This document shows, one piece after another, positions 59,742 to 64,000 of a stretch of DNA of 64,000 nucleotides. Each line of letters begins with the position of its first letter. Position 1 is the first letter of the stretch. The notes below the pieces were generated by a model. The model was not told the DNA's origin, searched no databases, and saw nothing but the letters and a program-made list of their open reading frames with translations. This stretch comes from Himantopus leucocephalus (lineage: Eukaryota; Chordata; Aves; Charadriiformes; Recurvirostridae). The stretch covers positions 5,682,550 to 5,746,549 of the forward strand of contig RSEF01000021.1 in the NCBI GenBank assembly GCA_003993805.1, written 5' to 3'. Made by a program: the position numbers and the translations under genes.

Positions 59742-59805
59742 CTGGGGCAGGCCTCGGCGGACAGGAGCATAGAGCAAACTGAAGGAGAGCCTCCCACCGC
59801 CACCG
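59742..59805 (-). other. LZIC: Probable non-coding first exon of LZIC (5' end approximate)
   Basis: It ends at a strong minus-strand donor, GCCCCAG|GTGAGG, at 59742/59741. It lies directly downstream of the CCAAT-box triplet in the LZIC direction. The start site is not visible. Confidence 0.55.
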
Positions 59806-59904
59806 CTTCCGGCGCGCCGGGACCAATGAGAGAGTGGCGGCGGCGCACATACGCCAATGAGAGCGCGACGCCGCGGCGCCCGGGCCAATGAGAGCGCGCT
59901 GGCA

Positions 59905-59958
59905 CCGCCCCGCCCAGTGCGGCCCCTCAGCGCGGAGCTGCTGGCACGGCCCCGGGCG
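59905..59958 (+). other. NMNAT1: Probable non-coding first exon of NMNAT1 (5' end approximate)
   Basis: A plus-strand donor, CCGGGCG|GTAAGC, ends the exon at 59958, just right of the last CCAAT box. The start site is not visible; other donors in the island cannot be excluded. Confidence 0.45.
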
Positions 59959-62861
59959 GTAAGCGCGGCGGCGGCGGGCGGCTCGGGGCGGCGGCGGGGC
60001 CTGTGGCGGGGGCGGCGCGGGGGGCTCGCTCGCTGGGCTGCGCCGCGCCCCGATCCTGCGCCCCGCACGGTCGGGGGCCGTAGCGTGCAGGCCTCTCGCG
60101 GCGCGGAGCTGTGGGGAGGAGGTTGCTGAGAGGGACCGAAACCGCTTAGCGGGCGAGGGCGACAGCCTGCGCACCGTAAACTTCGTATTTAATGATGTTT
60201 ATATGCTACAAGTATATAAGCATACTTAATAAATACTTACCTCTGAAATATAAATGCGATTGACCCAAGCACGCTCAAAATTACCTGCTTATCCGCAGAA
60301 GCTACCGGTTGGTGCTCAGAGCCATCCCAAAGCCGCCTGCAGGCGTACTTCCATGGGGTTTAGAGCAAATCCGTGTCCAATCCAGCTAAGCGCTAACAGG
60401 ACTGCCAGCAGCACGCGCTAAATATTGGTAAGGTCATGTATAAGCATGATGAGATCATACATGAGCACTTATGTAAAGGACTGCATCGCAGGGCACCTCG
60501 TTTTTCCTTCTGAAGGAGAAGGGAGTGATCCAGGATGTCCTACGCTTACGGAAAATCGGACTGAAGGCCGTTTTGCTTTCTTTCCCCTTCCCAAGTCTGT
60601 GTAGGGAGGTTTTACTAATACTTCATTTTGTATTTGGCATAAGATAGCATTAATTATTTTAAGACTGTTCTCAGTTTTGTGAAACTAAGCACTTACCTGC
60701 GTACAGATCTCTTTCATCTCTGTACAGCAGGAGCTGGGCTGCTGGTTTGGATCTGCAATAATTAGAGAGTTGTGTCAAGTGGTGCTAAATTATACGTAAT
60801 TCATCAAAACTACTGATGATTCTGATACAATCAGAATAGGTATAGTTCCATATACAGCTCAGGCAGCGGCTGGGCTTTAATCATCACTGGAAACTACTCG
60901 TCTTTTTCTCTCCTGGGACGTGCAAATTGCATAGCTTTCCCCAAAAATTTAGAGTGATATGCAGGTCATTTCCTACCGAGCAGAGCCCAGCTCTGACGGT
61001 GCTGTCTTGGTTACAAGGATGAGACAACAGTGCAGGTAATTGTGGGACGAGACCTCTCCGTGGCTCCCTCCGGTCTCCACATCAACCCTGCAGCTGTTTT
61101 CTACAACAGCAGTGCTAGACAGAGGATGTCAATGCAAATTAGGAGACAGAGGGTATGTGCAAACTATTAAATTATATTTATAGCCTCAATTTCTACGCAG
61201 ATAGGAAGCGCTATGAGGTGAGTTTATGATTCAATAATTGCCTGTTTCTGCAGACTGTAAAATTAGCTAGCAGCATGAAAAATGACATTTGACTAACTCC
61301 AGAAAAGGCACTATATATTTCCATCTTTAAATTTTCTATTATTTTTGCCCTTGCTTTTTTTGCCCTTGCTTTTTTTTTTTTTAAAGGAGGAAATCAACCC
61401 TTTTCAGATTTGCAGCATGAGTCACTTTCTTTAGAAAGTAGGGCTTTATGCGTTACAAAGGCAAGTCCAACTCCTTTCCTTGCCTGTTGCCATAGTAACT
61501 CTTGTAGCTGCTGCCCCTGTGAAGACTTCGTGCCAAGTAACGCCAAACCCTCCAATGCCGAGCTTCTCTGCAGTAATAAAGAATATTTTAAAAGTTTCTG
61601 AAACTCTTGAAAGCACAGAAAAGTACTAACACTTGCAAAATGTGAAGCCTTGCAAGACTTCCTTTTATTCCAGGGCTATTTGATGTTGGTACATAGTAGC
61701 CGTTACAAGATTTAGCTGTGCTGATCTCTCAGCGCTGTGGCGGCTGGGAACATCCTCAGCTTTTTTGTAAAGGAGGCGGAATGTGAGGGTGACCTTGCGG
61801 GGTTTTAGCAGGCAGCGATGTTGCTGTAGGAACAATGGCAGACTATTCAGTGCTCAACACAGATGTCTCGGACATCTCGCAAGCAGCAACAGCAGAACGG
61901 GCCATAACATATTCCAGTTTTGATTTGTTCAGGGCCAGGCTAGGGGAAACCATCTTGGCAAGCCAGAATATTCTCATGAAAGAAAAGAACACTGAGAAGC
62001 AAAAATCCATGTAGTGCTGAAAGAGATAAGGAGTGAAATTTCCTTATTTTCACCAATTCTTATGCAGCTTTCTGAAACTGAAGTTCAAAATTGTAACAGT
62101 GCTGTTGTATTTTAAAAAAGAAAAAAAATATCTGGTATTTAATTGCCTTTTTCACTAATCTTTTTTTAACACACTGTTCTTCTATCATCTGTTCCACTGG
62201 TACACCTACCACTTAACTTTCTGCAACACAAAGTAGATCGGTTGTTTTCATGTTTAGTCCATGGCACTCTCTTCCCACACCAAAAGTATGTAAAATGTAA
62301 ACAAATCCCAAATGAAGAAATGTTAATGCTCCTCTCCTCCAGAATTTAATACAATAGAATGTTAGTTCTATAGATTTTGCTGAAAAGACTCACTGCAATT
62401 TAGAGTAGCGGCACTGGGAACTGTCATAGGATGTTCTATTCACCCCTGTAAGCACTAGAAGTAAGGAGGTTACTTATAAGGAAGTTCCCTGCAGATGTGT
62501 CTCTTGGCAGTTGATGGCATTGGCATTTTAAAAACGTGCAAAGTTCTAATAAAGTTTGTCTTGCAATCAGGACAAATAATGTCTCCTCATGCAGTTCTTC
62601 TGCATGAGCTGTTTTTCTTCTTAGTGGGCACTATGCTGTCCTCTCTTTAGGCAAGCAGCCTGTTTTCGGTGATTTCATCTTTCAAGATGTTTCCTCTTGC
62701 ATATAGGAGGGAATTGCAGCTGCTAAGACAATACATGGGCAAGGCAAATTTGGGTTCACTTATCTATTATGTATGTCTTCTTCCCAGCACAGTCACTTTT
62801 CTGTACATCCTTGATTTCTGAAGCCCCACAGAAGAATTGTCCTCATTTCTGCAACATCTCA

Positions 62862-63016
62862 GCCTGGAGAAGAGAAGGCTCTGGGGAGACCTTATTGTGG
62901 NNNNNNNNNNNNNNNNNNNNNNNNNNNNNNNNNNNNNNNNNNNNNNNNNNNNNNNNNNNNNNNNNNNNNNNNNNNNNNNNNNNNNNNNNNNNNNNNNNNN
63001 ATTCTATGATTCTATA
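62862..63016 (+). repeat. CR1 LINE copy interrupted by an assembly gap
   Basis: The left edge, AGCCTGGAGAAGAGAAGGCT then CTGGGGAGACCTTATTGTGG, is the conserved CR1 block about 350-400 bases from the 3' end. The right edge, ATTCTATGATTCTATAATG, is the CR1 3' terminal repeat. The 100 N (62901-63000) hide the middle of one plus-strand element. Confidence 0.88.
62901..63000. other. Assembly gap, 100 N
   Basis: It is exactly 100 N, the conventional placeholder for a gap of unknown size, located inside the CR1 copy. Confidence 0.99.
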
Positions 63017-63252
63017 ATGCCACTGTCGTCTAGGTTCCTTGTGTTGTACCTCTATCCAGGGATAACCAGAAAGAACTAGAGGTGGTGGCTTTAATCTCTT
63101 AAAAATTGAATAATGCAGTATCACATGAACAATCACAGGCCAGATGTCGATGGAAGAAAAATACAGTGTTCAATTTGATCTTGAAATCTTCTGCTTATAG
63201 GCAGCACAAATAAGTAAGAATAACTATTTTTTAATCTTGTCTCTTCTTGTAG

Positions 63253-64000
<748 letters not shown>

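Larger units (their letters stand above)
59300..60180. promoter_or_regulatory. CpG island, bidirectional LZIC/NMNAT1 promoter
   Basis: This dense CpG island lies between two divergent genes. Its core has three CCAATGAGAG boxes starting at 59823, 59854 and 59885, exactly 31 bases apart, flanked by a minus-strand donor (59742) and a plus-strand donor (59958). In mammals LZIC and NMNAT1 are also head to head. The triplet is of the kind bound by NF-Y, which works in either direction. Confidence 0.85.
59959..63252 (+). other. NMNAT1: NMNAT1 intron 1 (3.3 kb)
   Basis: It leaves the CpG island and becomes AT-rich. It has a T-run near 61368-61382, and a CR1 copy interrupted by a 100-N gap near 62862-63016. 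No coding exon is recognised. Confidence 0.75.

Noticed and set aside
59195..60174. Long ORFs (up to 273 codons) on both strands in the second CpG island
   Set aside because: They are GC-driven open frames that cross the inferred promoter, exon 1 donors and CCAAT array, with no domain resemblance.

Overview
The window is vertebrate nuclear DNA, most likely from a bird. It is mostly intron and intergenic sequence with low coding density. It has two CpG-island promoters, several CR1 LINE fragments with the sauropsid-type 3' end (ATTCTATG-like repeats), and a solo LTR of a kind familiar from avian genomes. I could not identify the species. No prokaryotic, viral-replicon, CRISPR or operon-like content was seen. 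Most ORFs of 60-130 codons are chance frames in intron or intergenic DNA.

Three orthologous genes can be read exon by exon, in the order seen at human 1p36.22. CTNNBIP1 (ICAT, an 81-aa beta-catenin inhibitor) is on the minus strand: coding exons at 24415-24510, 23828-23918 and 12487-12545, a probable first exon in the CpG island at 43.2-44.1 kb, and a 3'UTR running left of 12487. LZIC (190 aa) is also on the minus strand, with six coding exons between 58840 and 52244 and a non-coding first exon in the CpG island at 59.3-60.2 kb. NMNAT1 (nuclear NMN adenylyltransferase) is on the plus strand, head to head with LZIC; only coding exon 2 (63302-63425) and the start of exon 3 (63915-64000) are inside the window. 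All visible reading frames are intact and all inferred introns have GT..AG ends.

Region by region: 1-10 kb is probably the intergenic space left of CTNNBIP1 and holds one frame-broken, protein-like stretch on the minus strand (about 1812-2360). 10-12.5 kb is probable CTNNBIP1 3'UTR. 12.5-43.6 kb is CTNNBIP1, mostly introns, with CR1 remnants and a candidate regulatory cluster (X-box plus CRE) near 14.95 kb. 44-52 kb is intergenic, with a CR1 and an old MIR-like remnant. 52-60 kb is LZIC, with a solo LTR in its last intron. 59.3-60.2 kb is a shared bidirectional promoter with three evenly spaced CCAAT boxes. 60-64 kb is NMNAT1 intron 1, exon 2, intron 2 and part of exon 3, with a 100-N gap inside a CR1 copy.

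The most interesting result is evolutionary. The last three coding exons of LZIC and the three coding exons of CTNNBIP1 encode homologous segments with the same intron phases (0 then 1). The first exons both contribute 96 coding bases and the last exons both contribute 59. The two neighbouring same-strand genes therefore look like an ancient tandem duplication whose exon structure is still readable. I found no credible new multi-gene system in this window.
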